64,000 nt of DNA. It comes from JAWLCA01 sp041687395 (GTDB lineage: Bacteria > Pseudomonadota > Alphaproteobacteria > Rhodobacterales > Rhodobacteraceae). The notes beneath the pieces are model-generated. The model saw only the letters and a program-made list of their open reading frames with translations. It was not told the origin of the DNA and did no database searches. Where the stretch lies: positions 124,001 through 188,000 of the forward strand of contig JAWLCA010000001.1 of NCBI GenBank assembly GCA_041687395.1, given 5' to 3'. The first letter of the stretch is position 1. Each line of letters begins with the position of its first letter. Positions 41,735 to 53,100 of this stretch are shown in pieces. Made by a program: the position numbers and the translations under genes.

Positions 41735-42616
41735 TCAGTTCGATGCCAGAACGGCCGCGCATTGCCGGGGCAGGTCGGCCATGGTGTATTCCCGCGGGTG
41801 GCGCTTGCGCGGCCCGGCGGGCTGGCGTTCGACCTTCTTCGGCGGGTTGAGGAAGTCCGTCACCCACCACATCAGCGTGTCGTCGCAGCCGTTCCCGCGG
41901 TTGGAAAGTTCCGCCACCGTGGGCGCCTGGGTCTGGCAGTTTCGGCTTCCCGCCGGGCATTTCAGCCGGACGTGGAAGTGGTAATTGTGACCCTGGATCG
42001 GGCGGATCTTCTGCAGCCAGGCGGTATCGGCGCGGGTCGCGGTCTTGCACATCTCGATTTTCACGGCGGCGGCAACGAAAATGCGGTCGACCTGCGGATG
42101 CGAGGCGGCGATCTGCAACAGCCCATGGTGCCCGCGCGTCCAGTTGGCGTTGATCGCGCGCTGATCCTCGGTCCGGACCGAGACGGAACTGATATTCTCG
42201 CGCTCGGCCCCGGTCAGGTTCAGGCGGCTGGGGCGCAGCATCCAGATATCGGCATCCAGCCCGATCTGATGGCTGGCGTGGCCCGAGGTCATCGGCCCGC
42301 CGCGCGGCTGGCTGATATCGCCGATGTAAAGCCCGTTCCAGCCGATCATCGTCGCCTGCTGCGACAGCCACTGGAGATAGGCGATCATGTCGGGATGGCC
42401 CCAATTGCGGTTGCGCGACAGCCGCATCGCCTGCCAGGTCGGTCCGGTTTCGGGCAGTTGCACCAGACCCGCCGCACAACCCTTGGCGTAAGAGCCGATG
42501 GCCGCGGCCGGCTGCGCCGATCCGGTGCGGTGCGCGCCGAACAACTGGTTCGCCAGCGGGTTCGCGGCGGCAGGCCCGGCAAGCAGCGCAAGAATCATCA
42601 GGAGGACGCGGTCCAT
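41735..42616 (-). CDS. mepA: Penicillin-insensitive murein endopeptidase
   Basis: A 293-residue periplasmic LAS metallopeptidase that cleaves D-Ala-meso-DAP cross-links in peptidoglycan. A signal peptide (about 1-18, ending AAA) precedes zinc-site motifs GHASHQIGLDAD and NYHFHVRLKCP. Several cysteines (Cys47, the pair in KCPAGSRNC, GCDD) fit conserved disulfides. The C-terminus is basic. The gene overlaps the upstream MFS gene end by 19 bp, implying co-transcription. Confidence 0.95.
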   Translation of the reverse strand: MDRVLLMILALLAGPAAANPLANQLFGAHRTGSAQPAAAIGSYAKGCAAGLVQLPETGPTWQAMRLSRNRNWGHPDMIAYLQWLSQQATMIGWNGLYIGDISQPRGGPMTSGHASHQIGLDADIWMLRPSRLNLTGAERENISSVSVRTEDQRAINANWTRGHHGLLQIAASHPQVDRIFVAAAVKIEMCKTATRADTAWLQKIRPIQGHNYHFHVRLKCPAGSRNCQTQAPTVAELSNRGNGCDDTLMWWVTDFLNPPKKVERQPAGPRKRHPREYTMADLPRQCAAVLASN

Positions 42617-43938
42617 GTCTCAGCTCCTTCGCCATCGGGTTTCACCCAGACTAGCAGCAGAAGCCCGATCAGAAAAAGTCCGATCAATGGGGCAACGCCG
42701 AGCCGTTGGCTTTCGGTCACGGTGGTGGCAAGCGCGATCAGGCCGGGGGCAAGGAATGAGGTCGCCTTGCCCGACAGCGCATAAAGCCCGAACGCCTCGG
42801 TCATCCGGTCGGGGTTGCCCTGCCGAACCATCATCGTGCGGGATGCCGCCTGCAAAGCCCCGCCCGCCGCGCCGATCAGCCCGCCGCAGAGGTAGAAGAC
42901 AATATCGGGCAGGTTTGAGCCGGCCGCGAGCGGCATGAACAGGACCATGCTGCGGTCGGTGGTCACGATGATCAGGCAGACCAGGATCAGCGCCAGGATG
43001 CAGGACACGATCACCGGCTTCGGACCGAACGCACGGTCGAACCGACCGCCGATCCAGCAGAAGATCGCGCCGGTGACCGCGGCAGCAATTCCGAAGACGC
43101 CGATTTGTACGATTGACCAGCCCAGCACGCCGGCCGCGTAGATCCCGCCAAAGGCATAGATGCCGTTCAGCGCGTCGCGGTAGAACATCGACGAGCCGAG
43201 ATAGGCGAAGAGGCTTGGATGCCGCGGCAGGCTGCGGATCATGCGCCCCACCTGCCGGAGCCCGTCACGCACCACGGCGCGCGCCTGTGGCGCCCCGGTT
43301 TCCGGAACCCACAGGAAGAACGGGATCACGAAGACCACGTACCACAGCGCGGTGAAGGGGCCGACCGCCCGCGTGCCCTCGCGCGCCGCCGGGTCCAAGC
43401 CCAGCGCGGGTGGGTTGCCCAGCAGGGTCACGCCTGTGTCGTTCTCGGCAAACCACAGCAGCATGATGACAAGAGACAGAACGCCGCCGACATATCCCAG
43501 GGCCCAGCCGGTGCCCGAGATTCGGCCGACCTCTTTCCGCGGTCCCAGCGTCGGCAGCAACGCGTTGGTGAAGATGATCCCGAATTCCAGCCCGATCATG
43601 CCGATTGCAAAGGCCACCAGCACGATCCAGACCGCGCCCGTCCCCGGTTCCGCCCACCATAGCGCGGCAGCGCCAACAACGTAGAAGGCCGACCAGAGCA
43701 GAATCCACGGACGCTTCGGGCCCGCGCTGTCGGCGATGGCACCCAGGATCGGGGCGAGGAGCGCGATGGTCACGCCGGTTGCTGCCAGCATCCAGCCCCA
43801 TATCTGTTGACCCGTCACCGGATCGGGGGCGACGGCGGCGACGAAATAGGGCGCGAAGATGAAGGTCAGGAGCAGCGTGTTATAGGGCTGGTTGGCCCAG
43901 TCGAAAAGGTACCAGCCCCAGACTCGCTTGCTGTCCAC
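42598..43938 (-). CDS. UMF1/Atg22-type MFS transporter
   Basis: A 446-residue membrane protein with about 12 helices. It matches the UMF1 group (YLFDWANQPYNTLLLTFIFAPYF, then GWALGYVGGVLSL and AASRTMMVRQGNPDRMTEAFGLYALSGKATSF). In yeast the relative Atg22 exports amino acids from vacuoles; bacterial substrates are not established. Its 3' end overlaps mepA by 19 bp, and its start lies 1 nt before the yaaA stop, so yaaA, this gene and mepA probably form one transcript. Confidence 0.88.
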   Translation of the reverse strand: MDSKRVWGWYLFDWANQPYNTLLLTFIFAPYFVAAVAPDPVTGQQIWGWMLAATGVTIALLAPILGAIADSAGPKRPWILLWSAFYVVGAAALWWAEPGTGAVWIVLVAFAIGMIGLEFGIIFTNALLPTLGPRKEVGRISGTGWALGYVGGVLSLVIMLLWFAENDTGVTLLGNPPALGLDPAAREGTRAVGPFTALWYVVFVIPFFLWVPETGAPQARAVVRDGLRQVGRMIRSLPRHPSLFAYLGSSMFYRDALNGIYAFGGIYAAGVLGWSIVQIGVFGIAAAVTGAIFCWIGGRFDRAFGPKPVIVSCILALILVCLIIVTTDRSMVLFMPLAAGSNLPDIVFYLCGGLIGAAGGALQAASRTMMVRQGNPDRMTEAFGLYALSGKATSFLAPGLIALATTVTESQRLGVAPLIGLFLIGLLLLVWVKPDGEGAETWTASS

Positions 43939-43939
43939 G

Positions 43940-44725
43940 TCAGGCTGCCTTTGCCGCCTCGGCCGACCGAAGGAAGACCGGGCGGCCGGGGTCCGACAGG
44001 TCGGGCTGATAGCGATAGCCGCCGGCGTCGAAATCGGACAGCGCGGCAGGGTCGGTCAGGCGGTTCTCGACGATGAAACGTGCCATCGCGCCGCGCGCCT
44101 TTTTGGCGAAGAAGCTGACGATCTTCGGGCCGCCGGGCTTGTCTTCGTAGAACACCGGCGTCACGACGCGCGGCTTCAGCGCCTTCTGATCGACCGCGCC
44201 GAAGTATTCCTGCGAGGCGCAGTTGATCAGAATGTCGGTGCCCGCTGCAGCAGCCTCGCGGTTCAGGGCCTTGGCGATCCGGTCGCCCCAATAGGCGTAT
44301 AGCGTCTCGCCCCGCTTGTTCGCCAGCCGGCTGCCCATTTCCAGCCGGTAGGGCTGGATCGCGTCCAGCGGGCGCAGCAGACCGTAAAGCCCGGACAGGA
44401 TCCGCAGGTGCCCCTGCGCCCATCGCAGCGCATCGGCATCCAGCCCGCGAGCCTCCAGCCCCGCGTAGGTATCGCCGGCAAAGCAGAGCGCGGCGGGGCG
44501 CGTCACATCCCGTCCCGGCGCTTTCGAGAAGGCCGCGAACCGGTTGCGGTTCAGTCGGGCGAGGTCTTCGGAAATGTCCATCAGGCCGCGCAGATCCTCG
44601 ACCGACAGTTTCCGCGCCACCCCGGCCAGATAGACCGCATCCCTTGCAAACTCCGGCTCAGTTGTTTCCATTCCGGAAACCTCGGACCAGTCGAGCCGCT
44701 TGGCGGGGGAAATCACGGTCAGCAT
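43940..44725 (-). CDS. yaaA: Peroxide stress protein YaaA (DUF328)
   Basis: A 261-residue DNA-binding protein that in E. coli lowers intracellular iron and limits Fenton damage during peroxide stress. Diagnostic regions are MLTVISPAKRLDW, PAALCFAGDTYAGLEA, LSGLYGLLRPLDAIQPYRLEMG and the C-terminal ISF-like KIVSFFAKKARGAMARF. Length and start fit the family. It is the first gene of the yaaA-UMF1-mepA run. Confidence 0.95.
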   Translation of the reverse strand: MLTVISPAKRLDWSEVSGMETTEPEFARDAVYLAGVARKLSVEDLRGLMDISEDLARLNRNRFAAFSKAPGRDVTRPAALCFAGDTYAGLEARGLDADALRWAQGHLRILSGLYGLLRPLDAIQPYRLEMGSRLANKRGETLYAYWGDRIAKALNREAAAAGTDILINCASQEYFGAVDQKALKPRVVTPVFYEDKPGGPKIVSFFAKKARGAMARFIVENRLTDPAALSDFDAGGYRYQPDLSDPGRPVFLRSAEAAKAA

Positions 44726-44768
44726 GGGGCACCTCCTGCCGGCAGAGCTAGACGTCGGGCATGGGCAG

Positions 44769-46829
<2,061 letters not shown>

Positions 46830-46836
46830 CGGCCGG

Positions 46837-47124
46837 TCACAGGAACATGGGCGCGTTGTTGATGATGACGATCCGCAGCGCATAGATGGCCAGCAGCAAG
46901 ACCAGCGGCGCGAAATCGAGGCCGCCCATCGCCGGCAGGAAGGTGCGGATTCGGGAATAGATCGGCTCAAGTATCCGGTTCAGCCCGTCCCAGATCTGCG
47001 CCACCAGTGGCTGGCGCAGGTTCAGCACGTTGAACTGGATCAGCCAGCTCATGATGATGTGGGCCAGAAGGATGAACCACAGCACATCCAGGATGAGCAG
47101 AAGGATCTGGATCAGCGACATCAT
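46837..47124 (-). CDS. YggT family membrane protein
   Basis: A 95-residue protein with two membrane helices flanking a loop with NVLNLRQPLVAQIWDGLNRILEPIYSRIRTFLP, the typical YggT arrangement. YggT proteins are linked with cell-shape, osmotic or division functions in several groups, without a defined mechanism. ATG 47124 (or the adjacent ATG 47121) is preferred to a longer frame at 47208. It is immediately upstream of recQ. Confidence 0.88.
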   Translation of the reverse strand: MMSLIQILLLILDVLWFILLAHIIMSWLIQFNVLNLRQPLVAQIWDGLNRILEPIYSRIRTFLPAMGGLDFAPLVLLLAIYALRIVIINNAPMFL

Positions 47125-47252
47125 GGGCAAGCGGTCCTGTTTCGGGTCGGGAAAATGACTGGCCCACAGGTATAGCCCGACCTGCCCGAGGGCAACCGTG
47201 TTCCGCAACGTCGCGGCTTGACGTTGCGGTCAGGCCGGGTCAACCGGGCCCA

Positions 47253-47783
47253 ATGTATCCCTTTGTCCGCATCGCCAAGGAACTGTGGAAGTTCCGTAAC
47301 GCCGAACCGCTACCGGTGCTGGGCACGCATGTGTCGCATCACATCTGCTGGCCGTGGGATCTGGACCCCTGGGTAGAGTTGAACAACGGGCGGACGCTGA
47401 CGCTCTACGACCTTGGACGCATCCCCTATGGTCGCCGGATAGGTTTTGAGCGGGCACTGCGGGCGCAGGGCTGGGGAATCACGGTGGCCGGGTCCTCGGT
47501 GCGCTATCGCCGCCGGGTCCGCGCCTTTGACCGGCTGGAGATGCACACGCGCTGCCTCGGTTGGGATGCGCGGTTCTTCTACATCGAACAGAGCATGTGG
47601 TGCCGCGATGCCTGCACCAGCCACATGCTGTTGCGGTCCGCCATCACCAGCCCATCGGGCATCGTGCCGCCGACCGAGATGCTGGACGCGCTTGGATCGC
47701 CCGCTGGCAGCCCCGACCTGCCCGGGTGGGTGATCGCATGGATCGAGGCAGAGGCGCGGCGTCCCTGGCCGCCCGCGCGCTAG
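47253..47783 (+). CDS. Acyl-CoA thioesterase family protein (4HBT-like)
   Basis: A 176-residue hot-dog-fold protein resembling thioesterase-like 4HBT_2 proteins. The helix after WDLDPWVELNNGRTLTLYDLGR corresponds to the catalytic-Asp region, and SVRYRRRVRAFDRLEMHTRC is the central strand. The length is normal. The acyl-CoA substrate is unknown. It is divergent from yggT and converges with the hybrid kinase, overlapping by 4 bp at the 3' ends. Confidence 0.82.
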   Translation: MYPFVRIAKELWKFRNAEPLPVLGTHVSHHICWPWDLDPWVELNNGRTLTLYDLGRIPYGRRIGFERALRAQGWGITVAGSSVRYRRRVRAFDRLEMHTRCLGWDARFFYIEQSMWCRDACTSHMLLRSAITSPSGIVPPTEMLDALGSPAGSPDLPGWVIAWIEAEARRPWPPAR

Positions 47784-50002
47784 GGTGCGGTGACGGGGCG
47801 CACGCCCTTTGGTTGCAACTCCACGATCTTTTCCCAGATCGCCGCCTTGCGCAGCGGCTTGGTCAGGTAGTGGTCCAGGCCGGCAGCCATGATCTTTTCC
47901 TGATCGTTTGCCATCGCATGGGCCGTCATCGCCACGATCGGCACGCGGGTCTGCCCGGTCGCGGCCTCGATGCGCCGGATCTCGCGCGTGGCATCGCAGC
48001 CGTCCATGCCGGGCATGGAAATGTCCATGAAGATCAGGTCGGGCTTGAACTCGCGGCAGCTCTCCACCGCCTCGCGTCCGTCGCTGGCAAAGACCAGGTC
48101 GATGTCGAGGCCCTTGACCATCTTGCCGAAGACGACCTGGTTGGTGCGGTTGTCTTCTGCCGCAAGGATGCGCATCGCGCGCGGGCCTTCTTCGGGCGCC
48201 GCGGGTTGAGCAACGGGGCGCTTCACGGTTTCAGCGGGTGGCTCCTCACCAGAAAGCGCGCGCAGCCGGCGGAACAACTCGCTCCGCAGTGCCGGCTTTG
48301 CCAGGATGATCGACACCAGCCCCGGCGTCGTCTGCGCCCGCGCGGCCGAGGGGTTGGAACTGAGCACGATGATCGGCATCTCCAGCCCCCGCGCCCGCAG
48401 GCGGCGGGCGAGTTCGATCCCGTTCATGCCCGGCATCTGATGATCGGTCACAACGACGTCGACTTCCGCGCCGGTGTCCAGCAGATCCAGCGCCTCTTCG
48501 CCAGACCGGCACAGCCGCACCTGCAACCCATAGGCTGATAACTGCCGCTCCAGAATCGTGCGGTTGGTCAGGTGATCGTCGACCACCAGCGCGCGGCGCA
48601 GCTGACCCTGCGCGGTCAGCGGGTCGGCGCGCGGCTCGGGCGTCGGCAGCGACAGCCGGAAGCCGAAGGACGAGCCTTCGCCTTGCGTCGAATCTACCCA
48701 GATCTCGCCGTCCATCAAGGTGATCAGCTGTCGGGTGATGGCCAGCCCCAGCCCCGTGCCCTCGAACCGGCGCGTGGGCTGATCCTCGACCTGGGCGAAT
48801 TGTCCGAACACCAGATCAAGGTTCTCCGGCGCAATCCCGATGCCGGTATCCTCTACCGTGACGTGGATCTGCCAGGTGCCGGGTGTCTCGTCCGCCTCGA
48901 TCCCGACGACGCGGATCAGGACATGGCCCTTCGCGGTGAACTTCACCGCGTTGCCGACAAGGTTCGTCAACACCTGCCGCAGGCGCCCGGCATCGGCCAC
49001 GAAGCGGGTGGGCAGGAACACGTCGTAGTCGATCAGCAGATCCAGCCCCTTGTCGCGCGCCTTGGGCAGCAGCAGCATGGCGACCTCGTGGATGCTGCGC
49101 TCCAGATCGAAGGGCTCGGGGTGCAGGACCAACTTCTCGGCCTCGATCCGCGAATAATCCAGTACGTCGTTGATGATCGTCAGCAGCGCCTCGCCCGAGG
49201 CGCGGATGGTTTCCGCGTAAAGCCGTTGATCCTCGGTCAGGTCGGTTTCGCACAGCAGGTCGGCCATCCCGACCACCCCGTTCATCGGCGTGCGGATCTC
49301 GTGGCTCATGTTTGCCAGGAACGACGATTTGGCGCGGTTCGCGGCTTCGGCCCGCTGCTGGGCCTCGCGCAGCTGCGCCTCGCGCCGGATCGTGTCGGTG
49401 ATGTCGTGGACCACGCAGACCAGATCGCCGTCGCGCGCGCGGCGCTCCACAAAGCGAAGCCAGCGGTCGGGGTAGAAGCGCAGCTCTCGCGGGGCGACGG
49501 GGTCCATGTCGATCCGGCCCAGCATGCTGCGCACCCAGTCTTCGGGCGTCTCGTCCTCCAGATCGACGAGCGACTCCTCGGCACAGATACGCAGGATCTC
49601 GGGGTAGGCGACGCCCGCGCGGACCTCGTCGAACCCCTTGAAGATGGTCAGGAAGGCACGGTTTGCGGCCACCATCACCATGTCCACGTCGAACAGCGCG
49701 AATCCGTCGCGCACCGTTTCGATCGAATCCCACAGCCGCCGTTCGGCCATGACGGCGGTGGTATGGGCGCGTTCCAGATCGCGCAGAAAACGGCTGTTCT
49801 GCCCCTTCAGTTGCGCGGCCTCGGATATGGCGGTCTGCACCATCTGGCGCTGTTCGATGATCTGGTCCGACAGCGCGCGCGAATGCAGCGCAAGGCGCTG
49901 GTTGGCGGCCAGCAACTCGCGCTCCTTGTATTCCAGCAGCCGCTGCGCCCCAAGACGCAGCCGCCGCTCTCGTGCCAGTCTGTCGGACAGGGTCTGCCCC
50001 AT
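47780..50002 (-). CDS. Hybrid sensor histidine kinase with two receiver domains
   Basis: A 740-residue soluble kinase with no membrane segment. A coiled coil (about 10-85) precedes a PAS domain (about 90-200, SIETVRDGFALFDVDMVMVAANRAF), phosphoacceptor His234 in NMSHEIRTPMNG, an ATPase domain with EDTGIGIAPENL and FEGTGLGLAITRQL, then two receivers with phosphoacceptor Asp in VVVTDHQMPGMNG and LIFMDISMPGMDG. There is no Hpt domain, so it should pass phosphate to a separate Hpt protein. An alternative GTG start at 50035 adds 11 residues. Confidence 0.9.
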   Translation of the reverse strand: MGQTLSDRLARERRLRLGAQRLLEYKERELLAANQRLALHSRALSDQIIEQRQMVQTAISEAAQLKGQNSRFLRDLERAHTTAVMAERRLWDSIETVRDGFALFDVDMVMVAANRAFLTIFKGFDEVRAGVAYPEILRICAEESLVDLEDETPEDWVRSMLGRIDMDPVAPRELRFYPDRWLRFVERRARDGDLVCVVHDITDTIRREAQLREAQQRAEAANRAKSSFLANMSHEIRTPMNGVVGMADLLCETDLTEDQRLYAETIRASGEALLTIINDVLDYSRIEAEKLVLHPEPFDLERSIHEVAMLLLPKARDKGLDLLIDYDVFLPTRFVADAGRLRQVLTNLVGNAVKFTAKGHVLIRVVGIEADETPGTWQIHVTVEDTGIGIAPENLDLVFGQFAQVEDQPTRRFEGTGLGLAITRQLITLMDGEIWVDSTQGEGSSFGFRLSLPTPEPRADPLTAQGQLRRALVVDDHLTNRTILERQLSAYGLQVRLCRSGEEALDLLDTGAEVDVVVTDHQMPGMNGIELARRLRARGLEMPIIVLSSNPSAARAQTTPGLVSIILAKPALRSELFRRLRALSGEEPPAETVKRPVAQPAAPEEGPRAMRILAAEDNRTNQVVFGKMVKGLDIDLVFASDGREAVESCREFKPDLIFMDISMPGMDGCDATREIRRIEAATGQTRVPIVAMTAHAMANDQEKIMAAGLDHYLTKPLRKAAIWEKIVELQPKGVRPVTAP

Positions 50003-50146
50003 TCCCCGCGCGCTCCGCCCTTGGGTCGCGGCCACCTTGCGGCAGGCCGGTTGATGCGCGCTTAACGATGTTGGTTGCCGCGGCGCTTGTCAGCTTGCCG
50101 GGCGGCGTGCGACCATCGGGCGGCCCCACCGACACGGAGTGTCCCG

Positions 50147-53100
50147 ATGATCCGGCATCTGCTCGCAGCCTTCCTCGTGACGCTCGGCCCGATGGCGCCA
50201 TTGGCACTGGCGGCACAAGACGGATCCGGCCCGATCCCCGAACGCCGGCTGGTGGTGGTGCCCGACGCGGATTTCTACGGCGGCGACCTGCAGGCGATCT
50301 ACAATTCCTCTTACGTCGGATGTCAGCGCGCCTGCCTGATCGACCCGCGCTGCGGCGCCTTCACCTTCAACACACGCTCGAACGCCTGTTTTCCCAAAAC
50401 GGGTGCCAGCGATCCGCGCCCGTTTCCTGGTGCGCTGTCTGGCCGGGTGATCGAGACCGCGCCCGACGCGCTGGCCCGCGCCGCCACCCGCCGCGCCGAC
50501 CTTGGCTTCCTGTCGCCGGGCGATCTGGCACAGGCGCGCGCGCAGGCCGAGGGGATGGCCGACCGCCACATCACCGGCGCCGCGACCGAGGACGAATTGC
50601 GTGCCCGTGCCAGCGCCGCCCGGGCAGCCGGCGACAGGGCGGGCGCGCTGGCCGCGCTGGGGGCTGCACTGAACCTGACCGATGCGGCGCAGGACTGGCT
50701 GGACTATGCCCGTCTGATCGATGCCCAGTCTGCCGAGGACGGCTTTCGGCGGGGCGAGAACCGCGCCCAGGGCCTGTCCGCGGCGATCAACGCCTACCTG
50801 CGGAGTGAGACACCGCTGCAGCAGGCCGACGCGCTGGTCGTCATGGCCGACATGCTGGAACCCGAAGGGCGCGGCCGGCAGGCGCTGTCGGCCCTGCGGC
50901 TGGCGCAAGAGATCCTGCCGCGAGAGGCGCTGGCACCGCGACTTGAGTCGATGGTCGCGCGCTACGGCTTCCGCATCGTGGAAACCCGCGTCGAAAGCGA
51001 TCTGGCCCGCCCGCGCATCTGCGCCGATTTCTCGGAAGAGCTGGCAGCAGGAACGGATTTCGCCCCCTTCGTCCAGATCGCCACCTCTGGCTTGGCGGTC
51101 GAGGGCCGGGGCAACGCCCTGTGCGTTGAAGGCGTCGCGCATGGCCAGGGCTACACCGCCACCTTCCGCGCGGGCCTGCCCGCGGCGGATGGCCAGACTC
51201 TGTCGCGCAGCGTCACCCTCGATTTCTACGTCCGCGACCGCGCGCCTGCGGTCCGCTTCCCCGGCCGCGCCTATGTGCTGCCCCGCGGCGCCGACATGGC
51301 GCTGCCGGTGCAGACGGTGAACACCGACCGGCTGGACCTTGCACTGCGCCGGATCAGCGACCGCAACCTGGTCCAGTCGATCCGCAACGACTGGTTCGGC
51401 CGCTCGCTGGATACCTGGCAGGACGAGGAGTTCGCCCGCAACGTGGCCGAGGAGGTCTGGACCGGCACCGCCGAGGTTGGGCGCGAGTTGAACCGCGACA
51501 TCACCACCCGCCTGCCGCTGGGCGAAGCGGCGGGGCCGCTGGAACCGGGGCTTTACGTGCTGAAGGCCAGCGTGCCGGGGCAGAACCCCTGGGACTCGAT
51601 GCCCGCGATGCAGTGGTTTGTGGTGTCCGATCTGGGCCTGACGACGCTTTCGGGCACCGACGGGCTGCACGTCTTCGTCCGGTCGCTGGGCAGCGCCGAG
51701 GCAATGGCGGACGTAACCCTGCGCCTTGTCTCCCGGTCCAACCGCGTTCTGGGTGAGGCCGTGACCGATGCCGCGGGCTACGCCGTCTTCCCGCCCGGTC
51801 TGGCTCGCGGCACCGGCGGGGCCGAGGCCGCGCTGGTGGTGGCCGAGGATGGCGCCGATGACATGGCCTTCCTGTCGCTGACCGACCCTGAATTGGACCT
51901 GTCGGACCGGGGGGTCGAAGGGCGCGAACCCGCCCCGCCGGTGGATGTGTTCCTGACCACCGAACGCGGCGCCTACCGCGCGGGCGAGGTGGTGCATGCC
52001 ACCGCGCTGGCCCGCGACGGGCAGGCGCGGGCGATCCCCGGCCTGCCGCTGACCGCCCGCATGATCCGCCCCGACGGGATGGAATATTCACGTGCGCTGT
52101 CCTCGGCCGACGTGGCGGGCGGCCATGTCTTTGCCCTGCCCATCGACGCCCGCGCCCCGCGTGGCACCTGGCGGCTGGAGGTTCTGGCCGATCCCGACGC
52201 GCCGCCCCTGCGAAGCGCCGCCCTTCTGGTCGAGGATTTCCTGCCCGAGCGGATCGATTTCGACCTGACCCTGCCGGATGGCCCGCTGCGGCTGAGCGAC
52301 GCGCCCGAGATCACGCTGTCTGCCCGCTACCTGTTCGGCGCGCCCGGCGCCGATCTGGAAGTGGAGGGCGAGGTAGCGCTGCGCGCCGCCGAAGACCTGC
52401 CGGGCTTTGCCGGCTACCGCTTTGGCCGGCACGACGCGCCGTTTTCGACCGTGTTCGAGCCGCTGCCGCGCGGCAGCCGCACCGACGCCCAAGGCACCGC
52501 GCGTCTGATCGCCACGCTGCCGCAGATCGCCGATCCCGGCCGACCGCTGGAACTGGTCGCCACCCTGCGCGTGGCCGAAGGTTCCGGCCGCCCGGTCGAA
52601 CGCCGCGCCACGCGCCCCGTCGCGCCCTCCGCCCCGGTGATCGGCCTGCGCCCCGCGTTCGACGACGTGGTGGCCGAGGGTGACGAGGCGCGGTTCGCGG
52701 TCCTTGCCGTCGGCCCTGACCTGACGCCCGTTGCCATGCAAGCGCGCTGGACCCTGAACCGGATCGAGACCCGGTATCAGTGGTATCAGATGTATGGCGA
52801 CTGGATGTGGGAACCCTTCACCACCCGCTCGCGCGTGGCGGAAGGGACAGTCGCGCTGACCGCCGATGGCGCGGCCGAGATCGCCGCCCCGGTGGACTGG
52901 GGCCAGTACGAACTGGTGGTCGAGGGGCAGGACGGCGCCGTCACCTCCACCACCTTCCACGCCGGCTGGTATGCGCCCGCCGACACCAGCGCAACGCCCG
53001 ACATGCTGGAGTTGTCGCTCGACCGCCCGGCCTACGCCCCCGGCGACACCGCGCGGCTGCGGATCGTGCCGCGCGCCGCGGGCGTCGCGCTGGTCACGGT